Positions 5,804 through 13,220 are shown, counted from the stretch's first letter. The stretch is 19,225 nucleotides of DNA from UBA6022 sp035704495 (GCA_035704495.1 DASSWW010000030.1:1-19225), one strand, 5' to 3'. The notes: generated by a model not told the origin, from the letters alone. Numbers and translations are program-made.

Positions 5804-6231
5804 TTATTTATTCAGGAGCTACCCCTATAATATGACGTCAAAGCGCTTAAGTCAACACTATTTATAAAAAAAGTTTTTGGAATGAATTTGGTGTGTGGAT
5901 AACCTATATGTAGGGTAAGTATGATAAATGAGTACACTAGCTAATGTAATTCCAATAAAAACATTGAACAAACCTTTAATGAGATGAGTAAGGCGGGATG
6001 AATGATTGTTTTAGGAATAAGATTGCTGTAGGTAGGTCTAAATCTTGTCTTTTATGAAACACGGATTTCTGACGCGGTGTGTTGAAGACTAGGTCGTTAA
6101 GTAAAATAACTAACAATGTCGTTATATTTGTGGTTGTATTTTTTTCGTGGCTTAGTAAGGCTATTTCGTAATCATAAATCCTTCTTACTATCTAAAACGA
6201 GGATAGGTGCCCGCTATAACCATCATTCCAC

Positions 6232-6257
6232 CAACTGCTTTGCAGCAAAAGCAGTTG
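6232..6257. repeat. 10-bp perfect inverted repeat (hairpin)
   Basis: CAACTGCTTT (6232-6241) pairs with AAAGCAGTTG (6248-6257) across a six-base loop. No T-tract follows, so it is not a standard terminator. It is the most stable hairpin of the noncoding block. Confidence 0.8.
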
Positions 6258-6372
6258 AATCGCTGACGTTAGCAGACTGCCTATTAAGTAAAAGTTTGCG
6301 TGCGAGTTAATACCTGCGATTAGTTGTTAGAAAATAATGAGGTAAAAGTAATACTAGACAATAATGAAGTAT

Positions 6373-6475
6373 GGTACAAAAAAATCGTATGATCGTGGGG
6401 CTTTGTTTCTTTGGCAAGTTGACTTTACTGAAACAAAACAAGCCATATACAACTACCGATCTGTGAAGTTGTACC
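6373..6475. repeat. Nested and competing inverted repeats
   Basis: GGTACAA (6373-6379) pairs with TTGTACC (6469-6475). Inside, GGCTT/AAGCC (6399-6403, 6440-6444) stacks on TGTTTC/GAAACA (6404-6409, 6430-6435) with a four-base bulge. TACAACT (6448-6454) can instead pair with AGTTGTA (6467-6473), which excludes the outer stem. Confidence 0.5.
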
Positions 6476-6923
6476 TAAAACAAATTGTGCTTATACAAAG
6501 ACTGCGTATAGTAAAATCTTTATAGCGAAAGCGTTGCAGTAAGAGTATATTTGTAGAAGTGATTAGCCTTAGATGTTTTTATAACATCGATGTAATTATG
6601 TCATTAAGTACAAATTAACAGATCAATAAACATAAGTAAACTATTCTATAGTTATAAATACACCATATAATTACGTGGAAACCATTGACCAGATTGAATG
6701 CTCATGCTATTGTAGACACAAGCTTTTACAAAAACAAACAAAAAGCAAAACACATTAACAATCAAACAATCGATCGCACGTTTTGACGGAAACTTGGCAG
6801 CGACACCTATACAAAAAAATATAGTTTGCACCCGCAAACACACGCACCTTTTATATTGTATACATATGTGACGTTGCCAATGCTCCGCCAATAATATGGC
6901 GTGAAGCGCGGGTACCAAAGTAC

Positions 6924-6977
6924 CAATATACCTAGTTAAACCTTGTTAACGTAACAATGTGACTACTAGGTATATTG
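6924..6977. repeat. 13-bp perfect inverted repeat with an inner hairpin
   Basis: CAATATACCTAGT (6924-6936) is the exact reverse complement of ACTAGGTATATTG (6965-6977). The 28-base centre itself contains TTGTTA-ACG-TAACAA (6943-6957), and GGTAC-CAAA-GTACC (6911-6924) abuts the left arm. Confidence 0.8.
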
Positions 6978-7137
6978 TGGAAATGCACCCAAGAGACGTA
7001 TGCCCCAGATTACTCTGGAGCGGTCAATTGCCTGGAGTGGCAAGTTGTTCATCGACACACGCACCAAAATATTTATATGGGTGGCCAGTGCTTGTCTGAA
7101 CATATAGCTTGCTACTCAGGCTCTCATGCTATTTTGA

Positions 7138-7146
7138 TGGTATAGT
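7138..7146 (+). promoter_or_regulatory. Extended -10 (TGG-TATAGT), leaderless-type spacing
   Basis: TGG precedes TATAGT at 7141-7146, and exactly seven bases separate it from ATG 7154, so the transcript would begin at or next to the start codon. Confidence 0.5.
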
Positions 7147-7153
7147 GAAAGAT

Positions 7154-7540
7154 ATGTTGGGAAGAACGTTAACGATCAGTTTCACTTTAGCGGTAATGCT
7201 GCTGATCATATTGTTGCAGACAACAACGCCAGCGACGATTGGTCCCTTGGGCATTCTTATTGTTTTTATTTTAATGTACGTGTCAGTCCTTTGTGTGCTG
7301 ACTTTTTTGTTGTCTTGGGGTAGTACTATCGTTGCTAAGATTATGTCGTCTTTGACGGTGAAAAAGCCTGTGCGAGCGCTTAATCTGGTGCGATCGTATT
7401 ACTTTTCCTCGGTTATTGCTCTGGCACCAGTAATGTTTGTAGGTATGCAATCAGTAGGACAGGTGGGTTTTTATGAAGTAGTCCTCATTATCCTATTCGT
7501 CTCTATTTCGTGCGTTTATATCGCTAAAAGAACGAGCTAA
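7154..7540 (+). CDS. Small four-helix membrane protein, function unknown
   Basis: The 128-aa product starts MLGRTLTISFTLAVMLLII and has four hydrophobic segments at about 8-22, 28-52, 80-98 and 105-122, separated by a basic loop (KKPVRALNLVRSYYF) in the middle. I recognise no family. ATG 7154 is chosen over the in-frame TTG at 7109 because an extended -10 box ends seven bases before it and the hydrophobic N-terminus follows directly. The gene lies 44 bases before the Pro/Ala-rich protein gene, which has its own promoter, on the same strand as the TraG-like ATPase; a role as a membrane partner of that system is only a guess from position. Confidence 0.75.
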   Translation: MLGRTLTISFTLAVMLLIILLQTTTPATIGPLGILIVFILMYVSVLCVLTFLLSWGSTIVAKIMSSLTVKKPVRALNLVRSYYFSSVIALAPVMFVGMQSVGQVGFYEVVLIILFVSISCVYIAKRTS

Positions 7541-7568
7541 ATAGACATATATTCAATTGTTACGATTA

Positions 7569-7577
7569 TGCTATAAT
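7569..7577 (+). promoter_or_regulatory. Extended -10 (TGC-TATAAT), leaderless-type spacing
   Basis: TGC precedes a perfect TATAAT (7572-7577), followed after seven bases by ATG 7585. No Shine-Dalgarno fits between them, so a leaderless mRNA is likely. Confidence 0.65.
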
Positions 7578-7584
7578 TACAGAT

Positions 7585-8013
7585 ATGGAACCCAAACTCC
7601 CCGAAGCAAATATTGGGCCGGAGCAGTCGGCGGCTAACTATAGCCAATCTCTTGAGCGAGCGCCACAGTCGTCAACCCCTGAGGCTGCTATCGAGACCAA
7701 TGCTGAGCGGTTTGAACAACGTAGCGAGGCAGCACCAGCGGCAGCTGCTGCAACGCCTGCTCTCCCACCTCCGTACGCGCCTGCGGTGCCGCCGCCAGTA
7801 GTGGTGCCGAGTAATACCGTACCAACGGTCGCAGACGACACGCCTATTGTTGCTAGTGACGATGATGTGATTGAAAAAGAGTGGGTTGATAAGGCGAAAA
7901 AAATTATTATTCAGACAAAGGATAATCCCTACCTCCGTGAGCAAGAAGTCAGTAAGCTACAAGCAGACTATTTACGTAAAAGGTATGGAAAGGAGCTAGG
8001 CGCCTCGCAGTAG
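7585..8013 (+). CDS. Pro/Ala-rich small protein upstream of the TraG-like ATPase
   Basis: The 142-aa product has an acidic, low-complexity first half (Ala/Pro/Glu rich at about 40-80, with AAPAAAAATPALPPPYAP and PPPVVVP stretches) and a compact charged C-terminal helix region (EKEWVDKAKKIIIQTKDNPYL... from about 97 to 138). There is no signal peptide or membrane segment, so it is probably cytoplasmic. I do not recognise a family. The -10 box seven bases before the ATG points to leaderless translation. It ends 19 bases before the ATPase gene, and a hairpin spanning its stop codon covers the ATPase Shine-Dalgarno, so the two are probably translated in a coupled way. A function as accessory protein of the ATPase is inferred from that linkage only. 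Confidence 0.82.
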   Translation: MEPKLPEANIGPEQSAANYSQSLERAPQSSTPEAAIETNAERFEQRSEAAPAAAAATPALPPPYAPAVPPPVVVPSNTVPTVADDTPIVASDDDVIEKEWVDKAKKIIIQTKDNPYLREQEVSKLQADYLRKRYGKELGASQ

Positions 8014-8020
8014 CGAGGAG
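8003..8020 (+). promoter_or_regulatory. Hairpin over stop codon and Shine-Dalgarno (translational coupling)
   Basis: CCTCGC (8003-8008), loop AGTA, GCGAGG (8013-8018) forms a perfect 6-bp hairpin. It contains the TAG stop (8011-8013) and half of the AGGAG (8016-8020) that serves the ATPase start at 8033. A ribosome finishing the upstream gene would open it. Confidence 0.5.
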
Positions 8021-8032
8021 CCCTTATGCGCT

Positions 8033-10906
8033 ATGTCGAGCATTTTCATTAGCGTTTTCATTCTCGTCTTTCTTGGTTCTGCCGTGGGCATCTTCCTCTT
8101 TTCACAGTATCGAAGGACGCTTCGCGAGGCAAAGAACTACGAACGTGGATTGAAGATGGTCCCGCTGTTAATTCATCTTCCGCCCTCAAGTGACGATATT
8201 GAAAGTAATGGGCGTGATGAGCGTGATCTGAATGAGGAAATATTATCCCAAGCGCAGGTGATGTATAACATTATCGCTAGCACGGCGACGAAGGGATTCA
8301 AAAGTAAAATCTATGGCCAGCGCCATTTATCATTTGAAATTATAGCGCGCGAAGGATTGGTGCATTATTATACGGTTGTTCCAATGGTGCTGATTGATGT
8401 TGTGCGACAGGCGGTTGCAGCGGCATATCCTTCGGCTCGACTTGAGGAAGTTTCTGAAAATAGTATTTTTAGTCAGGTAGGAAAAATAAGCGGAACGATT
8501 GGCGGCGAATTTACATTAAAGAAAAACTTTGTGTATCCTATTGCGACCTACCAAGAATCAAAGCGTGACGCTTCGCGGGCGTTACTGAATGCGTTGTCGG
8601 CAGCCGGTCGTGAAGATGGCGCGGCAATTCAAGTCATGCTTCGCCCGGCACGTGATGGGTGGACAAAAAGTTCTATTGACGCCGCTGATAAAATTAAAAA
8701 AGATAAAGGCACGAAAAAAGCTGGGCTAGGAGGCTTGATCGCACCGAAAGAGCTGATGGAGGCGCTTTGGCGACCACCTGAAACAGGCGAGACGAAGCCT
8801 GAAGACAAGCAATTGACGTCACTTGAACAAGCGACGGTGGAAGCAATTGAAGAGAAAACTCGCTATCCAGGCTATGAAGTGTTAATTCGCGTGGTGGTTT
8901 CGTCAAATACTGCAGCCCATTCACAAATATTGCTGAAAAATATTGTAGCGGCCTTTGCTTTGTTTGATTCACCCAGTCACAATGGCTTTAAATTTGCAGT
9001 GACAAAAAATATTGAAGAGCTTGTGACGGCCTATATCTTTCGCTTTTTCCCACAAACAGTGACAAACAGTATCTTAAATAGCGTCGAGTTGGCAACGGTA
9101 TTTCACCTGCCAAATCAAAATAGCATTCCAACCTCTCAGGTGCAGCGACAGATGTCAAAACAGGTAGACGGACCAACACAGATAATGGACGAGGGATTTT
9201 TGCTTGGCTATAACGAATATCGTGGCGTTAAAAAACCAATTCGTCTGAGTACGAATGATCGCCGTCGTCATACTTATATTATTGGGCAGACGGGTACAGG
9301 TAAGTCGGTGTTGCTCGAAAACCTTGCTTTCCAGGATATGATGGATGGACGTGGTTTTGCGTTTGTTGATCCTCACGGCGATTCAGCCGAAAACCTACTC
9401 GGTAAGGTGCCAAAAGAGCGAGTAGAGGATGTTATTTACTTTAATCCTGGTGATATGGCGAATCCTATCGGACTAAACATGTTCGAATTTGATCATCCTG
9501 ATCAAAAAGACTTTTTGGTGCAAGAGGCGATTAATATGCTGTATGGATTGTATGACCCTGGTCATACAGGTATTGTTGGTCCGCGCCTGGAACACATTTT
9601 CCGTAACTGTGCCTTGCTATTAATGGCGGACCCGGCGGGCGGGACTTTTATTGATATTCCCAAGTTGCTAATTGACGAAGAATTTATGAAAAGTAAGTTA
9701 AAATACGTCAAAGATCAAACCGTGCTCGATTTTTGGACAAAAGAATTTCCCAACTCACAACGATCCAATGATTCTGGTGAAGTCATTAGCTGGGTGGTCA
9801 GTAAGTTCGGTCCCTTCATCTCAAACGACTCGATGCGTAATATTATTGGGCAGACAAAAAGTGGTTTTAACTTGCGCGATATTATGGATAACAAAAAGAT
9901 TCTGCTGGTTAACCTGAGTAAAGGTAAAATGGGCGAGTTGAATTCTAAATTACTTGGTATTATCTTTGTGATGAAGTTTCAAGCGGCGGCTATGGGCCGG
10001 GCTGATACGCCCGAAGACCAGCGTGTCGATTTTTCATTGTACGTTGATGAGTTTCAGAACTTTGCGACGGAGAGTTTTGAGTCAATTCTATCCGAGGCTC
10101 GAAAGTATCGCTTGAACCTTATTTTAGGTAACCAGTTTATTACGCAGCTCACCGATAAAATCAGAGAAGCGATTATTGGTAACGTCGGTACTATTATTAG
10201 TGGACGTATTGGTGTCACAGATGCAGAGCTACTCGAAAAGGCATTCCGCCCGACTTTTGACACTGAAGACTTACGGAAGATGCCAAATTATCATGCAATC
10301 ACTACAGTACAGATTAATGGCGTGCCGTCCGCGCCGTTTAGTATGTCGTTTATTCCTCCAATGGGACAATCAAACCAACAGCTCAGAGATGCATTGAAAC
10401 GCCTGTCAGCTGCTAAATACGGTAAACCGCGGTCACAGGTAGAAAAAGAGATTTTCGGTCGCTTAGGAGCCGCGGACGCCGAGAAGAAAGCAAAGGCTGA
10501 AGCCTTGAAAAAAGCTCAGCAGCAACGCATGACTGGTATGAATAATGGCAATAATTCAGGTTCATCATTTCTTGATGAATGGCTCGCCAAGCGTCAACAA
10601 ATGAATACTAGTCAAACACCCAAGCCTTCGTCGCCAGGATTGGCGAGTAGTCCACCTCAGACCAAGCCGCCTCTTGCTCCGGCTGGACTGTCGTCTACAT
10701 CTCCTCAGCCGCCAGCTCCAAAAACCGTCGCTGCCGTGCCAAAATCTCCTTCTGCCGCCAATTCTCAGCAACCATCGGCACCACCGCCAGCATTTAAACC
10801 GGCAGCTCCTAGCGTGACTACGGCACCATCATCGCCAACAAGTCTACATCTACGCGGCAAGGATGATGCGACAGGTAATGACGAGGTTTTATTTAAAATT
10901 CGCTAA
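8033..10906 (+). CDS. Membrane-anchored TraD/TraG (VirD4)-like DNA-translocase ATPase
   Basis: The 957-aa protein has an N-terminal membrane helix (about 2-24) and a long mixed domain to about 390. An FtsK/HerA/VirD4-type motor follows: Walker A GQTGTGKS at 418-425, a HerA/TraG-like FVDPHGD segment near 445-451, Walker B LYVDE at 669-673 followed by FQNFATESFESILSEARKYR, and GNQFITQL, which resembles the TraM-recognition part of TraD/TraG couplers. The last ~125 residues are Pro/Ser/Gln rich and probably disordered. Such ATPases move DNA or substrates to a type IV secretion or pilus channel, but no other secretion genes are in the window, so its partner machine is unknown. It follows the Pro/Ala-rich gene with a 19-base gap; AGGAG lies 12 bases before ATG 8033. 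A bidirectional terminator follows. Confidence 0.9.
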   Translation: MSSIFISVFILVFLGSAVGIFLFSQYRRTLREAKNYERGLKMVPLLIHLPPSSDDIESNGRDERDLNEEILSQAQVMYNIIASTATKGFKSKIYGQRHLSFEIIAREGLVHYYTVVPMVLIDVVRQAVAAAYPSARLEEVSENSIFSQVGKISGTIGGEFTLKKNFVYPIATYQESKRDASRALLNALSAAGREDGAAIQVMLRPARDGWTKSSIDAADKIKKDKGTKKAGLGGLIAPKELMEALWRPPETGETKPEDKQLTSLEQATVEAIEEKTRYPGYEVLIRVVVSSNTAAHSQILLKNIVAAFALFDSPSHNGFKFAVTKNIEELVTAYIFRFFPQTVTNSILNSVELATVFHLPNQNSIPTSQVQRQMSKQVDGPTQIMDEGFLLGYNEYRGVKKPIRLSTNDRRRHTYIIGQTGTGKSVLLENLAFQDMMDGRGFAFVDPHGDSAENLLGKVPKERVEDVIYFNPGDMANPIGLNMFEFDHPDQKDFLVQEAINMLYGLYDPGHTGIVGPRLEHIFRNCALLLMADPAGGTFIDIPKLLIDEEFMKSKLKYVKDQTVLDFWTKEFPNSQRSNDSGEVISWVVSKFGPFISNDSMRNIIGQTKSGFNLRDIMDNKKILLVNLSKGKMGELNSKLLGIIFVMKFQAAAMGRADTPEDQRVDFSLYVDEFQNFATESFESILSEARKYRLNLILGNQFITQLTDKIREAIIGNVGTIISGRIGVTDAELLEKAFRPTFDTEDLRKMPNYHAITTVQINGVPSAPFSMSFIPPMGQSNQQLRDALKRLSAAKYGKPRSQVEKEIFGRLGAADAEKKAKAEALKKAQQQRMTGMNNGNNSGSSFLDEWLAKRQQMNTSQTPKPSSPGLASSPPQTKPPLAPAGLSSTSPQPPAPKTVAAVPKSPSAANSQQPSAPPPAFKPAAPSVTTAPSSPTSLHLRGKDDATGNDEVLFKIR

Positions 10907-10925
10907 TCAAGTAGATGTCAGAATA

Positions 10926-10958
10926 TTAAAAAATCACCGGATTGCGGTGATTTTTTAA
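10926..10958. terminator. Bidirectional terminator between convergent genes
   Basis: A 13-bp perfect stem, TTAAAAAATCACC (10926-10938) with GGTGATTTTTTAA (10946-10958), and a seven-base loop. T-tracts in both directions stop the ATPase gene (plus) and the membrane protein gene at 10973 (minus). Confidence 0.92.
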
Positions 10959-10972
10959 CGAGTAAGATTTTA

Positions 10973-11551
10973 TTAGGATCGTTTGCCGGTAATTAGCACT
11001 CTAAAGTAGTCGAATAACAAACCAGTAATCCAGCCTAAAATAAAGCCACCAATGGTTTCAAATCCCGATAGCCGATAGCCGAAATTTTTAGCAATAAGGT
11101 ACATTGCGAGGGTAAATATAAATGCAGCAATCGCTCCCGCTAAAATAGCATTTGGTCGAGCGATTGTTGCGCCTAGAGTTTCGCTGGTTCGTTCAACTGC
11201 TTTGTGATGAATTACCTTGCTAAAGGCGCGACTGGCGGGCGTCAGTTCACTTTGTATCTGGGTCATTGTGCGGTCGTAGTTGGCTGTCAGGTCCTGTTTA
11301 TTGATTGCTCCGCGTCGAGAAGCAGGTGAGACTAATTTTTCTTTTTCTGCACTCTTTTTTTCAATACTCGTTGCAGTTTCCAGTGCTTCAGTGCGCGCAC
11401 GTTCGCTACTCTTTTCGTTATTCTCTGATGCCATTTCAGCAGCTTTTTCAGCGTTCTGACGTAGTATCTCCGATTGCTGGTGACCTAATTCGCGCGCAGA
11501 GTCAAAACTGTTCTCTGGCCCATGGTTGATCTTTTCTTGATTAGTACTCAT
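10973..11551 (-). CDS. Coiled-coil protein with two C-terminal membrane helices, function unknown
   Basis: The 192-aa product has a very polar, Glu/Lys/Ala-rich first 75 residues (NAEKAAEMASENNEKSSERA and similar) likely to form coiled coil, a middle basic region, and two hydrophobic helices at about 136-154 and 165-183 with a short basic end (GKRS). The N-terminal part probably faces the cytoplasm. I do not recognise a family. ATG 11551 is preferred; a GTG at 11557 is in frame, but it falls in the AAAGGGTG that looks like the Shine-Dalgarno of the ATG. It lies 22 bases downstream of the LPQTG surface protein gene on the same strand, so the two are probably cotranscribed. Its end shares a bidirectional terminator with the ATPase gene. 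Confidence 0.85.
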   Translation of the reverse strand: MSTNQEKINHGPENSFDSARELGHQQSEILRQNAEKAAEMASENNEKSSERARTEALETATSIEKKSAEKEKLVSPASRRGAINKQDLTANYDRTMTQIQSELTPASRAFSKVIHHKAVERTSETLGATIARPNAILAGAIAAFIFTLAMYLIAKNFGYRLSGFETIGGFILGWITGLLFDYFRVLITGKRS

Positions 11552-11573
11552 TTTCACCCTTTTTATATTTCTT

Positions 11574-13145
11574 TTAGATTGTACCAGCGTTTAAGTCACG
11601 ACGGATTAATCGAACCTCTGTTGCTGTTTGTCGTGCACGTGCGTAGAAGTAGATGACGACCGCGACGACAATTGCAGAGAAGATTATATTTTCGCCTGCG
11701 CCGGTCTGTGGCAGTTCTGTAACCATTTGTTCGATTGCTTTTTCTGGTGGGCACTCAATATTGACATGCAATGTATTCCCAAACGTGTTTGTGACCGTAC
11801 AGTTATATGATTGTGGGTTTGATAGGTTGGTTGCCATAACTGGTACGGTGTTTTTTACTTTTACCACGATGACTTTTTGCACGGTTTCGTTGACGTCGAC
11901 GTCAAACGCGGGCCACGCAATTACCGCAGGCGATGCGCTACTTTCATTAACGATTTTACCATCACCGATATTAACAATCGTCGCGTATTCAAGGATGTCA
12001 GCAACGGTATCTGTCATCGTGTAGCTGCCTGGGGCGTTGCCCGTATTTTTTACACTTAATGTATATTGTAGCTGGTCACCGGGTTTGGCGGTTGTGTTGT
12101 GAGCGTTGTCTAGGGATTGAGTGGTATTTTTTACTACCTTGCTTAGAACAAAATCAGCTGTGCAATTTTTATCTTTGTACCATAGCGTTTCATCGTCTGG
12201 ACATGGTTGGCACTCAGGGCTACTCTCGACAAATTCTGGATTAACGACGCATCGCGGTTCGGCCGAAACAGTAAAGTTCTTTATACAATCAGCATCGGTT
12301 TTTTCACCTAAGCTCGTCGCAACGCTGACTTTTGCTGTGTAACTGCCATCTGTCGGAAGGGTTCGTTTTAATGATGAGGTCGTTGTTGAATCTGCAACGC
12401 GCTGTTTCAAAACAACGTCACCAGCAGCGTCTTGAATCGTGTAGGTGTAGGCGGAAATAGTGGCTCCGTCCGTTGTATCAGCCTTAGCTCTGAGGCGTAC
12501 GTCAGTGCGACTGATTGGTGTAATAGCGAGTGAGCTACAAACAGCAGTCGGCTTTTTTATCGGAGGCGGTGGAACGACGTAGACGACATTGCCGCAATCA
12601 AGCGTAATGGCAAACCAAGCGCCATCGACAGATCGTTTACCGATTAGTGCTGGCATTTTCCAGCTTTTACCTTGAGTATTGATGTAACCACCCGTATAGA
12701 TTGTCGTGTCGGCGCCCGCTACTTTGACGGGATGACGATAGGGAACTCCCCAGTCAGAGCGTCCAACTGACTTAAGCTGGCCATTAAAATCACCAGTATT
12801 GTAGCTGCCCATGTGCGCATTGACGATATCGGCGCGGGTAATACCAAAATGAGTGTAGATTTGGCGAATATCTTTGCGTCCGGCGGTGTCGGAGCCACGA
12901 TCGTATATCTTTAATAAGTCTTTTTTGTCACGAATACCGCTATATATAATATTATCGGCATTGGCAGCGTTTGCTGATTCCGGGGGAGAGAAAACAGCAA
13001 ATGATTGGACGATGAGTGCTAGGGCAACAAAAATAAGACCGATTCGGCGTGTGGCCTCCTCTTTTCGTAGGCGTTTTGCATAAAAACCCAATTGCCCTAC
13101 AAGAGCAGGACTAAATGCAAGATTAGAGACTATTTTCCTAAACAT
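11574..13145 (-). CDS. Exported DUF11-type surface protein with LPQTG C-terminal anchor
   Basis: The 523-aa product has a long basic N-terminal region (KRLRKEEATRR at 24-34), a hydrophobic core at 35-52 and an ANA|A cleavage-like site near 60, i.e. an extended signal peptide. After it come a region with GSYNTGDFNGQ and GRSDWGVPYR (110-140), Pro-rich linker VPPPPIKKP (191-199), an Ig-like stretch to about 295, a Cys-rich segment (299-328), and a DUF11-like beta domain with KPGDQLQYTLSVKNTGNAPGS at 354-374. LPQTG at 478-482 is followed by a membrane helix (about 487-502) and a 21-residue basic tail. It should be displayed on the cell surface, by sortase or simply by its helix. The function may be adhesion, but this is inference. 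Start: ATG with AGGTAAG seven bases upstream. Confidence 0.9.
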   Translation of the reverse strand: MFRKIVSNLAFSPALVGQLGFYAKRLRKEEATRRIGLIFVALALIVQSFAVFSPPESANAANADNIIYSGIRDKKDLLKIYDRGSDTAGRKDIRQIYTHFGITRADIVNAHMGSYNTGDFNGQLKSVGRSDWGVPYRHPVKVAGADTTIYTGGYINTQGKSWKMPALIGKRSVDGAWFAITLDCGNVVYVVPPPPIKKPTAVCSSLAITPISRTDVRLRAKADTTDGATISAYTYTIQDAAGDVVLKQRVADSTTTSSLKRTLPTDGSYTAKVSVATSLGEKTDADCIKNFTVSAEPRCVVNPEFVESSPECQPCPDDETLWYKDKNCTADFVLSKVVKNTTQSLDNAHNTTAKPGDQLQYTLSVKNTGNAPGSYTMTDTVADILEYATIVNIGDGKIVNESSASPAVIAWPAFDVDVNETVQKVIVVKVKNTVPVMATNLSNPQSYNCTVTNTFGNTLHVNIECPPEKAIEQMVTELPQTGAGENIIFSAIVVAVVIYFYARARQTATEVRLIRRDLNAGTI

Positions 13146-13191
13146 GTGTTTGCTTACCTATTTATTTTTGTTGCGACACCTCTTGGTGTCT

Positions 13192-13220
13192 AGATTAGCA
13201 TAAGAAATATGTTCACACAA
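13192..13220 (-). promoter_or_regulatory. Candidate promoter of the LPQTG protein gene
   Basis: On the minus strand TTGTGT (13220-13215), 17 bases, TGC and TAATCT (13197-13192) form a weak extended -10 promoter. TATGCT at 13202-13197 is an alternative -10 and would place the hairpin GACACC-AAGA-GGTGTC (13190-13175) at the extreme 5' end of the mRNA. Confidence 0.4.

Larger units (their letters stand above)
5760..7137. other. Long AT-rich stretch without a convincing gene
   Basis: Nearly 1.4 kb shows no reading frame with recognisable protein character; the longest frames (6652-6918 minus, 6116-6310 plus) look random. What is visible: a TATAAT at 5798 and an AGGAG with a 12-codon frame at 5832; one perfect DnaA-box sequence TGTGGATAA at 5894-5902; strong inverted repeats at 6232-6257, 6373-6475, 6572-6588, 6639-6653 and 6911-6977; hairpins at 7004-7017 and 7025-7047; and the 11-mer ACACACGCACC twice (6838, 7055). 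The plus strand is G-rich over C at about 5880-6120 and C-rich over G at about 6720-6850. It may be decayed genes, unknown RNA genes or a replication/segregation site; I cannot decide. Confidence 0.7.

Noticed and set aside
6116..6310. 64-aa frame on the plus strand
   Set aside because: It runs through the strong 10-bp hairpin at 6232-6257 and lacks a ribosome-binding site or family resemblance.
6652..6918. 88-aa frame on the minus strand in the noncoding block
   Set aside because: Cys-rich, irregular composition, no Shine-Dalgarno and no recognisable domain; a chance frame in A/C-rich DNA is more likely.
5662..7137. tRNA genes in the noncoding block
   Set aside because: No T-loop GTTCRANYC with matching stems on either strand.
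5760..7137. CRISPR array or tandem repeats
   Set aside because: Inverted repeats are present, but there are no regularly spaced direct repeats; only an isolated 11-mer occurs twice.
5760..7137. Chromosomal origin of replication
   Set aside because: Only one perfect DnaA box, no dnaA or dnaN nearby, and the local skew changes in the sense expected for a terminus rather than an origin.
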